A stretch of DNA of 64,000 nucleotides from contig NC_133537.1 in the NCBI RefSeq assembly GCF_048544455.1, positions 2,649,807-2,713,806 on the forward strand. Direction: 5' to 3'. Shown in pieces: positions 15,001-26,055 of this stretch. Made by a program: the position numbers and the translations under genes. The number at the start of each line of letters is the position of its first letter. The stretch's first letter is position 1. Below the pieces are notes generated by a model. The model searched no databases and was not told the DNA's origin. It saw nothing but the letters and a program-made list of their open reading frames with translations. This stretch comes from Silene latifolia (taxonomy: Eukaryota > Streptophyta > Magnoliopsida > Caryophyllales > Caryophyllaceae).

Positions 15001-15838
15001 CAACCTTTTCGATTTCAGGAATCAACCTGTTCGATTTCAGCCTCAAATAACGAGCTTTAACACATTTTTCACGATAATCCGAGTTTCGGCGAATCTTTGG
15101 TTTGTGGCACACCAAGCACCCCCAAATGTCTTCCGTTGGTACTCAAACTTTGCATGGCCGCTTTATCTGACCCGAGGAACTTTCTATGTGATTTCGAAGA
15201 ATTTTGTTCCGGAACCCGAAATCCTAAAAACCGTGTATTTATATACACTTCAATTTTTATTCGGAAGGTAAATGCGGACCACTGTTTCTTTTTCTCCCTG
15301 TTTTTCAATCATCAGTCTGAGTTCATTTCAGGAATCAACCTGTTCGATTTCAGGAATCAACCTGTTCGATTTAAGCCTCAAATAACGAGCTTTAACACAT
15401 TTTTCACGATAATCCGAGTTTCGGCGAATGCTGGTTTGTTGCACACCGGCACCCCAAAATGTCTTCCGTTGGTGCTCACACTTTGCGTGGCCGCTTTATC
15501 GACCGAGGAACTTTCTTTGTAATTTCCGGAGAATTTTTTCAGGGACCGGAATCTGAAAACCGTGTATTATACACTTCAATTTAAGCCGTTCGTAAGGTCT
15601 ACCGGACCCTGTTTCTTTTTCTCCCTGTTTTTCAATCACGCTTCCGAGCTCATTTCTGGAATCAACCCGTTCGATTTCAGGAATCAACCTGTTCGATTTC
15701 AGCCTCAAATAACGAGCTTTAACACATTTTTCACTATAATCAGGAGTTTCGGCGAATCTTTGGTTTGGGTACACAAGCACCCCAAATGTCTTCCGTCGGT
15801 GCTCAAACTTTGCATGACCGCTTTATCTGGCCCGAGGA
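1..15838 (+). repeat. Satellite array block A, ~48 tandem monomers of ~310-337 bp
   Basis: The same unit recurs from base 1 onward. Taking the conserved AACACATTTTTCACGATAAT as a marker, it occurs at about 121, 457, 787, 1102, 1435, 1770, 2104, 2415, 2750, 3081, 3417, 3750 and so on to 15720. Spacing clusters near 334 and near 310. Each unit also carries CACCGGCACCCCCAAATGTC, a C-G-rich centre, the quasi-palindrome GTGTATTATACAC, and one or two copies of a 23-bp block around GGAATCAACCTGTTCGATTT. The array is open at the left edge, so its true size is unknown. Open frames run through it on both strands, but the period is not a multiple of three and no protein family is recognisable. I read it as non-coding satellite, probably pericentromeric, subtelomeric or interstitial heterochromatin; which of these cannot be told from the sequence. 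Confidence 0.96.
13725..13916. other. 192-bp non-satellite segment inside a block A monomer
   Basis: The monomer starting near 13587 matches the one near 11318 closely, but 192 bp of AT-rich unrelated sequence replaces a spacer of about 10 bp between two TCCGA words. Satellite sequence resumes at 13917 with the same private variants as the 11.3-kb copy. The segment has no terminal inverted repeat that I can see and no recognisable coding. The TCCGA on both sides could pass for a 5-bp duplication, but both copies already exist in the undisturbed monomer. See findings. Confidence 0.8.
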
Positions 15839-18800
15839 TTCCAGGGTCCCGGAACAAAACTCTCCGGAAATCCAATAGAAAGTTCCACGGGTCAGATAAA
15901 GCGGCCACCAAAATTTGAGTTGCAACGGAAGACATTTGGGGGGTGCCGGTATGCCATAAACCAGCATTCGTCGAATCTCGGATAATCGTGAAAAATGGAT
16001 TAATGCTCGTTTAATGCTCGTTATTTGAGGCTGAATCGAATAGGCTAACTCCTGAAATGACCTCGGATGCGTGATTTAGAAACCGGGAGAAAAAGAAACA
16101 GGATTCGGTACGACCTCCCGAACGGCTCAAATTGAAGTGTATAATACACGGTTTTTCGGGAAACCAGGATCCCGGAAAAAAATTCTCCGGAAATCCCCTA
16201 CAAAATTCCTCGGGTCAAATAAAGCGGCCACGCAAAATTTGAGTAGCAACGGAAAACATTTGGGGGTGTCGGTATGCCATAAACCAGCATTCGTCGAATC
16301 TCGAATAATCGTGAAAAATGGATTAATGCTCGTTTAATGCTCGTTATTTGAGGCTGAATCGAATAGTTTAACTCCTGAAATGACCTCGGACGAGTGATTG
16401 AAAAACCAGGAGAAAAAGAAACAGGGTCCGTTACGACTTCCCGAACGACTCAAATTGAAGTGTATAATACACGGTTTTTCGGGATTCCAGGGTCCCGGAA
16501 AAAAACTCTCCGGAAATCCCATAGAAAGTTCCACGGGTCAGATAAAGCGGCCACCAAAATTTGAGTTGCAACGGAAGACATTTAGGGGTGCCGGTATGCC
16601 ATAAACCAGCATTCGTCGAATCTCGGATAATCGTGAAAAATGGATTAATGCTCATTTAATGCTCGTTATTTGAGGCTTAATCGAATAGGCGAACTCCTGA
16701 AATGACCTCGGATGCGTGATTGAGAAACCGGGAGAAAAAGAAACAGGATCCGATACAACCTCCCGAACGGCTCAAATTGAAGTGTATAATACACGTTTTT
16801 TCGGGATTCCAGGATCCCGGAGAAAAATTCTCCTGAAATCCCCTAGAAAATTCCTCGGGTCAAATAAAGCTTCCACGCAAAATTTGAGTAGCAACGGAAG
16901 ACATTTGGGGGTGCCGGTATGCCATAAACCAGCATTCGTTGAATCTCGAATAATCGTGAAAAATGGATTAATGCTCGTTTAATGCTCGTTATTTGAGGCT
17001 GAATCGAATAGTTTAACTCCTGAAATGACCTCGGACGTGTGATTGAAAAACCGGGAGAAAAAAAAACAGGGTCCGTTACGACTTCCCGAACGACTCAAAT
17101 TGAAGTGTATAATACACGGTTTTTCGGGATTCCAGGGTCCCGGAAAAAAACTCTCCGGAAATCCCATAGAAAGTTCCACGGGTCAGATAAAGCGGCCACC
17201 AAAATTTGAGTTGCAACGGAAGACATTTAGGGGTGCTTAGGTATGCCATAAACCAAAGATTCGTCGAATCTCGGATAATCGTGAAAAATGGATTAATGCT
17301 CATTTAATGCTCGTTATTTGAGGCTTAATCGAATAGGCGAACTCCTGAAATGACCTCGGATGCGTGATTGAGAAACCGGGAGAAAAAGAAACAGGATCCG
17401 ATACAACCTCCCGAACGGCTCAAATTGAAGTGTATAATACACGGTTTTTCAGGATTCCAGGATCCCGGAGAAAAATTCTCCGGAAATCCCATAGAAAATT
17501 CCTCGGGTCAAATAAAGCGGCCACGCAAAATTTGAGTAGCAACGGAAGACATTTGGGGGTGCCGGTATGCCATAAACCAGCATTCGTCAAACCTCGGATA
17601 ATCTTGAAAAATGGATTAATGCTAGTTTAATACTCGTTATTTGAGGCAGAATCGAATAGGTTAACTTCTGAAATGACCTCGGACACGAGATTGATAAACC
17701 GGGAGAAAAAGAAAGATGGTCTGGTACGACCTCCCGAACGGCTCATATTGAAGTGTAATAATACACGTCTTTTCTGAATTCCTGGGTCCCGGAACAAAAT
17801 TCTCCGGAATTCCCATAGAAAGTTCCTTGGGTCAGATAAAGCAGTCATGCAAAATTTGAGTAGCAACGGAAGACATTTGGAGGTGCCGGTATGCCATAAA
17901 CCAGCATTCGTCGAACCTCGGATAATCGTGAAAAATGGATTAATGCCCGTTGAATGCTTGTTAATTGAGGCTGAATCGAATAGTTTAACTCCTGAAATGA
18001 CCTCGGACGCGTGATTGAAAAACCGGGAGAAAAAGAAACAGGGTCCGTTACGACTTCCCGAACGGCTCAAATTGAAGTGTATAATACACCGTTTTTCGGG
18101 ATTCCAGGGTCCCGGAACAAAACTCTCCGAAAATCCCATAGAAAGTTCCACGGGTCAGATAAAGCGGCCACCAAAATTTGAGTTGCAACGGAAGACATTT
18201 GGGGGTGCCGGTATGCCATAAACCAGTATTCGTCGAATCTCGAATAATCGTGAAAACTGGATTAATGCTCGTTTAATGCTTATTATTTGAGGCTGAATCG
18301 AATAGGTTAACTCCTGAAATGACCTCGGATGCGTGATTGAGAAACCGGGAGAAAAAGAAACATGATCCGGTACGACCTCCCGAACGGCTCATATTGAAGT
18401 GTAATAATAAACGGTTTTTCGGAATTCCAGGGTCCTGGAACAAAATTCTCCGGAATTCCCATAGAAAGTTCCTTGGGTCAGATAAAGCAGCCACGCAAAA
18501 TTTGAGTGGCAACGGAAGACATTTGGGGGTGCCGGTATGCCATAAACCAGCATTCGTCGAACCTCGGATAGTCGTGAAAAATGGATTAATGCTCGTTTAA
18601 TGCTCGTTATTTGAGGCTGAATCGAATAGGTGAACTCCTGAAATGACCTCGGATGCGTGATTGAGAAACCAGGAGAAAAAGAAACGGGATCCGGTACGAC
18701 CTCCCGAACGGCTCAAATTGAAGTGTATAATACACGGTTTTCCGGGATTCCAGAATCCCGGAACAAAATTCTCCGGAAATCCCATAGAAAGTTCCTCGGG

Positions 18801-21800
18801 TCAGATATTGCGGCCACGCAAAATTTGAGTAGCAACGGAAGACATTTGGGGGTGCCGGTATGCCATAAACCAGCATTCGTCGAACCTCGGATAATCGTGA
18901 AAAATGGATTAATGCTCGTTTAATGCTCGTTATTTGAGGCTGAATCGAATAGGTTAACTCCTGAAATGACCTCGGACGCGTGATTGAAAAACCGGGAGAA
19001 AAAGAAACACGGTCCATTAGGACCTCCCGAACGGCTTAAATTGAAGTGTATAATACACGGTTTTTCGGGATTCGAGGGTCCCGGAACAAAACTCTCCGGA
19101 AATACCATAGAAAGTTCCTTGGGCCAGATAAAGCGGCCACGCGAAATTTGAGTAGCAACGGAAGACATTTGGGGGTGCCGGTATGCCATAAACCAGCATT
19201 CGTCGAACCTCGGATAATCGTGAAAAATGGATTAATAGTTGTTTAATACTCGTTATTTGAGGCTGAATCGGATAGGTTAACTCCTGAAATGACCTCGGAT
19301 GCGTGATTGAAAAACCGGGAGAAAAAGAAACAGGGTCCGCTACGACCTCCCGAATGGCTCAAATTGAAGTGTGTATAAATACACGATTTTTCGGGATTCT
19401 AGGGTCGCGGAACAAAATTCTCCGGAAATCCCATAGAAAGTTCCTTGGGTCAGATAAAGCAGCCACGCAAAATTTGAGTAGCAACGGAAGACATTTGGGG
19501 GTGCCGGTATGCCATAAACCAGCATTCGTCGAACCTCGGATAATCGTGAATTATAGATTTATGCTCGTTTAATGCTCGTTATTTGAGTCTGAATCGAATA
19601 GGTTAACTCCTGAAATGACCTCGGGCGCGTGATTGAGAAACCGGGAGAAAAAGAAACAAGATCCGGTACGACCTCCCTAACGGCTCAAATTGAAGTGTAT
19701 AATACAAGGTTTTTCGGGATTCCAGGGTCCCGAAACAAAACTCTCCGGAAATCCAATAGAAAGTTCCACGGGTCAGATAAAGCGGCCACCAAAATTTGAG
19801 TTGCAACGGAAGACATTTGGGGGGTGCCGGTATGCCATAAACCAGCATTCGTCGAATCTCGGATAATCGTGAAAAATGGATTAATGCTCGTTTAATGCTC
19901 GTTATTTGAGGCTGAATCGAATAGTTTAACTCCTGAAATGACCTCGGATGCGTGATTGAGAAACCGGGTGAAAAAGAAACAGGATCCGGTACGACCTTCT
20001 GAACGGCTCAAATTGAAGTGTAATAATACACGGTTTTTCGGAATTCCAGGGTCCCGGAACAAAATTCTCCGGAATTCCCATAGAAAGTTCCTTGGGTCAG
20101 ATAAAGCAGCCACGCAAAATTTGAGTAGCAACGGAAGACATTTGGGGGTGCGGGGATGCCATAAACCAGCATTCGTCGAACCTCGGATAATCGTGAAAAA
20201 TGGATTAATGCTCGTTATTTGAGGCTGAATCGAATAGGTTAACTCCTGAAATGACCTCGGACAAGTCACTGAAAAACCGGGAGAAAAAGAAACACGGTCC
20301 GTTACGACCTCCCGAACAGCTCAAATTGAAGTGTATAATACACGATTTTTCGGGATTCCAGGGTCCCAGAACAAAATTCTCTGGAAATCCTTTAGAAAGT
20401 TCCTCGGGTTAGATAAAGCGGCCACACAAAATTTGAGCAGCAACGGAAGACATATCGGGATGTCGGTATGCCATAAACCAGCATTCGTCGAACCTCGGAT
20501 AATTGTGAAAAATGGATTAATGCTCGTTTAATGCTCGTTATTTGAGGCAGAATCGAATAGGTTAACTTCTGAAATGACCTCGGACGCGTGATTGAAAAAC
20601 TGGGAGAAAAAGAAACAGGGTCCTGTACGACCTCCCGAACGGCTCAAATTGAAGTGTATAATACACGGTTTTTCGGAATTCCAGGGTCCCGAAACAAAAT
20701 TCTCCGGAATTCCCATAGAAAGTTCCTTGGGTCAGATAAAGCAACCACGTAAAATTGAGTAGCAAGGGAAGACATTTGGGGGTGCCGGTATGCCATAAAC
20801 CAGCAGTCGTCGAACCTCGGATAATCGGGAAAAATGGATTAATGCTCGTTTAATGCTCGTTATTTGAGGCTGAATCGAATAGGTTAACTCCTGAAATGAC
20901 CTCGGACGCGTGATTGAAAAACCGGGAGAAAAAGAAACACGGTCCATTACGACCTCCCGAACGGCCTAAATTGAAGTGTATAATACACGGTTTTTCGGGA
21001 TTCGAGGGTCCCGGAACAAAACTCTCCGGAAATACCATATAAAGTTCCTTGGGCCAGATAAAGCGGCCACGCGAAATTTGAGTAGCAACGGAAGACATTT
21101 GAGGGTGCCGGTATGCCATAAACCAGCATTCGTCGAACCTCGGATAATCGTGAAAAATGGATTAATAGTCGTTTAATACTCGTTATTTGAGGCTGAATCG
21201 AATAGGTTAACTCCTGAAATGACCTCGGATGCGTGATTGAAAAACCGGGAGAAAAAGAAACAGGGTCCGCTACGACCTCCCGAACGGCTCAAATTGAAGT
21301 GTATATAAATACACGGTTTTTCCGGATTCCAGGGTCCTGGAACAAAATTCTCCGGAAATCCCATAGAAGGTTCCTCGGGTCAGATAAAGCGGCCACGCGA
21401 AATTTGAGTAGCAACGGAAGACATTTGGGGGTGTCGGTATGCCATAAACCAGCATTCGTCGAACCTCGGATAATCGTGAAAAATGGATTAATGCTCGTTA
21501 TTTGAGGCTGAATCGAATAGGTTAACTCCTGAAATGACCTCGAACGCGTGATTGAAAAACAGGGAGAAAAAGAAACACGGTCCGTTGCGACCTCCCGAAC
21601 GGCTCAAATTGACGTGTATAATACACGGTTTTTCCGGATTCCAGGGTATAGGAACAAAACTCTCCGGAAATCCCTTAGAATGTTCCTTGGGCCAGATAAA
21701 GCGGCTACGTAAAATTTGAGTAGCAACAGAAAACATTTGGGGGTGCCGGTATGCCATAAACCAGCATTCGTCGAACCTCGGATAATAGTGAAAAATGGAT

Positions 21801-21943
21801 TAATGCTCGTTTAATGCTCGTTTTTTGAGGCTGAATGGAATAGGTTAACTCCTGAAATAACTTCGGACGCGTGATTGAAAAACCGGGGGAAAAAGAAACA
21901 GGGTCCGGTACGACCACCCGAACGGCTCAAATTAAAGTGTATT
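15838..21943 (-). repeat. Satellite array block B, ~19 inverted monomers of ~324 bp, distinct subfamily
   Basis: From about 15838 the same satellite continues in the opposite orientation (for example GCTCAAATTGAAGTGTATAA followed by the complement of the block A core). The period is close to 324 bp: the marker recurs near 16121, 16445, 16767 and 17092. The subfamily differs from block A. It has a single copy of the 23-bp block, and most units carry a short local duplication, AATGCTCGTTTAATGCTCGT, where block A has one AACGAGCTTTAAC. A two-monomer higher-order unit is visible: 16335-16982 is nearly identical to 16983-17630 (offset 648 bp). Another near-identical pair is 18920-19250 and 20850-21180. 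Confidence 0.95.
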
Positions 21944-21985
21944 ATACACTTTAGTTTAAGCCGTTCGGGAGGTCGTACAGGACCA
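21905..21985. repeat. Inverted-repeat junction between satellite blocks B and C
   Basis: The two arms (around 21905-21940 and 21946-21983) are near-perfect inverted copies centred on AAAGTGTATTATACACTTT at 21934-21952. The left arm reads GGTACGACC...CCGAACGGCT and the right arm AGCCGTTCGG...GGTCGTAC. The centre is the GTGTATTATACAC element that every monomer carries, so the orientation of the whole array flips exactly at this short palindrome. Confidence 0.9.
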
Positions 21986-23026
21986 CGTTTCTTTTTCTCT
22001 CGGTTTTTCTACCACGTATCCGAGGGTCATTACATAAGTTAACCTTTTCGATTTCAGCAGAAAATTTCAAGTATTAATCCCTTTTTCACAATTATCTAAG
22101 GTTCAAGGAAAGCTGGTTTATTGCGTACTGAAACCCCCAAATGTCGTCTGTTACTCCTCAAATTTTGTGTGGTCGCTTTACCTTATTTGAGGAACCTTAT
22201 GTGTGATTTACAGACAATTTTATTCCGGGACCCTGTAATCTCGAAAACCGTTTATTATACACTTTAATTTGAGCCGTTCGGGTGGTCGTACAGGACTACG
22301 TTTCTTTTTCCCCCGGTTTTCTACCACGTGTCCGAGGGTCATTTTATAAGTTAACCTATTCGATTTCAGCCAAAAATATCAAGTATTAATCTATTTTTCA
22401 CGATTATCTAAGGTTCGAAGAATGCTGGTTTATTGCATACCGACACCCCCAAATGTCGTTCGTTGCTCCTCAAATTTTGTATGGTCGCTTTACCTGATTT
22501 GAAGAACCTTATGTGTGATTTACAGACAATTTTTTTCCGGGACCCTGTAATCTCGAAAACCATGTATTATATACACTTCAGTTTAAGCCGTTCGGGAGGT
22601 CGTACAGGACCATGTTTCTTTTTTTTCTCCGTTTTTCTACCACGTATCTGAAGGTCATTTCATAATTTAACCTATTCTATTTCAGCAGAAAAAACGAGTA
22701 TTAATCTATTTTTCACGATTATCCGAATTTAAGGAAAGTTGGTTTATTGCATACCGACACCCCAAAAATGTCGTCTGGTGCTCCTCAAGTTTTATGTGGT
22801 CGCTTTACCTCATCCGAGGATCCTTATGTGTGATGTAAAGACAATTTTGTTTCGGAACCCTCTAATCTCGAAAACCATATATTATACACTTTAATTTGAC
22901 CCGTTCGGGAGGTCGTACAGGACCACGTTTCTTTGTCTCTCGGTTTTTCTACCACGTGTCCGAGGGTCATTTCATAAGTTAACTTATTTGATTTCAGCCG
23001 AAAATATCAAGTATTAATCCATTTTT
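21943..23026 (+). repeat. Satellite array block C, ~3.4 diverged monomers at the array edge
   Basis: After 21943 the satellite returns to plus orientation, but as a third and more diverged subfamily. The marker CCGTTCGGGAGGTCGTACAG or a close variant recurs near 21960, 22274, 22589 and 22902, a period of about 313 bp. The core is altered (CCCCCAAATGTCGTCTGTT instead of CCCCCAAATGTCTTCCGTT) and richer in A and T. Satellite similarity ends close to 23026 in CCATTTTTCAAGCTC, where unique sequence begins. More divergence at the edge than inside fits an array homogenised from within and decaying at its border. Confidence 0.92.
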
Positions 23027-23257
23027 CAAGCTCACAAGCTCACAATAATAGCCTCCAACATTTTAACCATCCCAAGTCTCAAAACTCAAAAGTCACATGT
23101 TACAATGTAAGGATCCTCTTCCCTTCTTAAAAAAAATCGAGGTTCATTAATTCTCAATAATTCGGATTAATTACGACTCCTTTCTCATTCTTTGTGTTCT
23201 TTATCCCTCTTTAATCCAATTTTAACCAAAAAGTGAATATTCCGAATATATTAAATA
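23027..23257. other. Unique spacer between satellite and B3 region
   Basis: This is AT-rich single-copy sequence with a short CTCACAAG duplication at 23031-23043. I see no open frame, RNA gene or transposon end in it. Confidence 0.5.
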
Positions 23258-23935
23258 GACGTACCGATCACTACTCCCTACAGAGTACAGAGGATTTAAT
23301 GAAACATTCAGAAAATCTCCATTTTGTGATTTTGTCTGTACTCTGTATCAATACTCTTTCCAAAGGTATGTTCTTCCTCTTTACAAAGTTCATGCAATTT
23401 TACTTCCACACTTAAGTTGTTAAATTTGTAGGAATATTAGCTTAAGGAGACAACTTAAGCATGAAGACCAAATCAACTCCTTCATTCTTCAAATTATATC
23501 TCCCTGAGCACAACTCTAACCAGCTGGTATGTTCCGTCTCCATCATTTGTTTACCATTTATATTGTTCCAACTTCCAAGGTTGGACGTAAGGAGTCGTAT
23601 GAGAATATTGTAACATTAGTGACTATTTTACATTTTTGTGGGATCCCTTTACTGTCTATTGTAAAATCGTCTCATACGAACTATATCGAAGATACTCCCA
23701 TTTTTCGGAAATGTCTCATTTGCTTTGGTATGTATGTATGCAATGGCATACCCAAGATTTGTAATTAAGAAGAGCGAAAAATTTCAGCACCAGAATCAGT
23801 AATGCTAAAGTAATGCTAAAATTTCCCTTTACTGTCTAATCTCTAGTACTAGTATTTACAGTATGTTAATTAGACCGAGTTGTATAATTCCTTGGAGGAA
23901 AGGCGATTATGGGAGTCGGAATTGCATCAATTGAC
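23258..23935 (+). pseudogene. Gutted tandem copy of the neighbouring B3 gene
   Basis: The segment aligns with two separate parts of the intact B3 locus. Positions 23258-23735 match the leader, exon 1 and the start of intron 1 of the gene at 24506: the same ATTCAGAAAATCTCCATTTT leader, the same leader-intron donor AAAGGTATGTTCTTCC, and an exon 1 at 23461-23526 ending in the same CTG/GTATGTTCC donor. Positions 23842-23935 match the 3' flank of the intact gene (25609-25690, with TCTAGTACTAGTATTTACAG). Exons 2 to 4 are absent, so no B3 domain can be made. Exon 1 itself is still open, so the loss is probably recent. Origin is a tandem duplication followed by an internal deletion. Confidence 0.8.
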
Positions 23936-24285
23936 TACTATTGTTACTTTTAACTAAAATAAAATCTCGTGTGCTGAATCTCGTTCAAAATTCCTCAAAA
24001 AATGCGTTTCATCACGAAGTACTATTATTCCACTTGTGTTATTCCTATTATTAATATCGTGACGAAAAAAGAATTTATTAAAATAATTTGTGGTAGTTCA
24101 AATATTTTCATAAAAAACGCACTTCATGAAATTATTCAATTCTCTTGATTAATTTTAAGATTAATTTTTGTTTTTTAAAATTCATGAGATGTAAGTATAA
24201 AATCTATAAGCATTATAGTAAAAATTAAAAGGTCTAATATACTGCGCATTTGCGCGGGATCTACACTCGTTATTGTTTAAAGAGA
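23936..24285. other. AT-rich spacer between B3 copies
   Basis: I find no gene or named element. GCGCATTTGCGCGGGATCTA at 24242-24261 is an isolated GC-rich patch in otherwise AT-rich DNA. Confidence 0.4.
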
Positions 24286-24505
24286 CTGTGAGAGGAAATT
24301 CAACAAAAAAAGTCAGAAAACATTCAACAAAAAAGTCAGAAGTACAGAGTAGTACAGAGGAGTAAGTGAAAACATTCAGAAAATCTCCATTTTGTGATCT
24401 TGTCATTATTACTACACTTTATTCCAAAGGTATGTTCTTCCTCTTTCTTCTTTAATTTCTCTTAAACAAAGTTGATGCATCTGTAGGAGACAAGTTAAGT
24501 TAAGC

Positions 24506-25560
24506 ATGGTGGTCAAACCAACTCCTTCATTCTTCAAATTATACCTCCCTGAGCACAACTCTAACAAGCTGGTATGTTCCGTCTTGATCATTTGTTTACC
24601 TTTCATATATTGTTCCTGGTGGGACGTAAGGGAGTACTATGACTGCATGAGTATACTTAAGACGGTTTTAAGCGAAACCCGCTCCTTTTCTTTCTATTTT
24701 GAAATTGAGATGTCTCATTTGCTTTAATCGCTTTGAACATGTTCATAATACAGCTGATACCGCCACCATTTATCAAATATTTCAATGGGGACATTCCAAA
24801 GAAGGTCAAATTGCGGAATTTGCAAGGGAAACTATGGAAAGTTAAACTCGAAGTTGTTCAAGATGGCCGCGTATACATAGCAAAAGGCTGGAATGAATAC
24901 GTGAGAAATCATTCGTTGGTCCGAGGAGACTTCTTAGTGTTTAAGCCGCTTAATAAGTCTGACTTCCACGTTAAGGTCTTCGGCATTGATGGGGTTATCA
25001 AGGAAGAACCTGTAGACACAGGTATACTACTTGTTTGAGGCCTATTCATTAGCTAAGCGTTTATAAATTTCGATACAACTTATTACGGATTTGGTAGGTC
25101 TGGCTACGGAAGCTGCTGCGGACTTAGGAAAAGATGATGTTTCGCAAATCTTGCAGTTCAGTAAGATTTACAAGCCTTATAATAAATTTTATGTGGTAAG
25201 AACTCGAATTTATGCATTATCCCAAATACGGAGTATATATAAATAAATATAAAGACAAGAACGCAAATTGCTAATGTTGAACCATGGCAGGATTTTCCCA
25301 AGGCTGTGATCAAGGCATGTGATCAGCACGGACTGCCTCAGGAGGTAACCCTGCGCGAGGAGAAGGGGTGCGTTGTAGAGTCAGTCTTGCGTAAAATAAC
25401 TGACAGATTTCGCTTGGGAGGTCAAGGATTTAATGAGCTTTGTAAAAAAACTGAAGTAAAGATTGGAGACAAGCTGGACTTTGAGGTTATTCTCAGAGAA
25501 GGGAGAAAGATAAAGGAGATTCGTCTGAAAATTACGCACAAAAGCAAAAAGGCAAACTAG
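24506..25560 (+). CDS. B3 domain transcription factor, REM-like, two B3 domains, 4 exons
   Basis: A nuclear DNA-binding protein of the plant B3 superfamily; the two-domain layout suits the REM branch. Exons are 24506-24571, 24754-25021, 25098-25195 and 25291-25560. All introns are GT-AG, phases agree across every junction, and the 702 nt give 233 residues. The first B3 domain is residues ~6-105: SFFKLYLPEHN, then PPPFIKYFNGDIPK, the LRNLQGKLWKV strand, the GWNEYVRNHSLVRGDFLVFK signature and FHVKVFG. A linker of ~25 residues leads into a weaker second B3-like domain at ~135-233 (IYKPYNKFYVDFP to IKEIRLKITHK). A likely non-coding leader exon and intron precede the ATG: donor AAAG/GTATGTTC near 24430, acceptor TGTAG/GAGAC near 24487. 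The gene sits 1.5 kb from the satellite edge and is convergent with SNM1. Target genes cannot be inferred. Confidence 0.85.
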
Positions 25561-26055
25561 CTTGAGGATATTGCAGGTGATCGATCCACTGGTGTTACTT
25601 AGATGTCCATTCTCTAGCACTAGTATCTACAGTATGTTTGTAAAAGAGTTGGGAGGAAAGGCAATTATGGGTCGAAATTGCATTAATCGACAATATTTCA
25701 TCCTTCAATAGTCTGACCTCATTGGAAAAGTATCGCTCACTTAATCCATTTCATTTTCATACATTTGTTTAAATTACGGGAGACAATGCATTAGCCAGTA
25801 GACACAAAGTTCCGTCAATTGCATGCATTTTCATTACGGCAGTTGTACAAAGTCAAAACAAAGGGAAGGCATCTCCACAGTATGCTTCCACAAAATACAT
25901 TAGAAGATTGATACAAATGTTGCTCTTCCTATTAATACTTTTACCTTGGAGAATCTTAATCGGAGAAAAATGAAATCATTTTTGAGTTTCGAGATTTTAT
26001 CAATAACCTAAACTAGATCAGCCGGCTAAATCAGCGTTTTACTCCAGATTTCCGG
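25561..26055. other. Convergent intergenic spacer between B3 and SNM1
   Basis: Both neighbouring genes end into this 495-bp interval, so it holds their 3' UTRs and polyadenylation regions. Positions 25609-25690 are the parent of the 3'-flank relic at 23842-23935. Nothing else is recognisable. Confidence 0.6.

Noticed and set aside
1-21917. Dozens of 60-212-codon open frames on both strands of the satellite
   Set aside because: They repeat the same few peptide strings in all frames, the monomer length is not a multiple of three, the frame drifts from unit to unit, and no domain is recognisable. They come from a stop-poor repeat, not from genes.
1-23026. CRISPR array or bacterial repeat system
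   Set aside because: Units are ~310-337 bp with no constant-repeat/variable-spacer pattern, and the surrounding genes are spliced plant genes.
1-23026. Ribosomal intergenic spacer or 5S rDNA array
   Set aside because: No 18S, 5.8S, 25S or 5S coding sequence and no 5S internal promoter motif was seen in the monomer.
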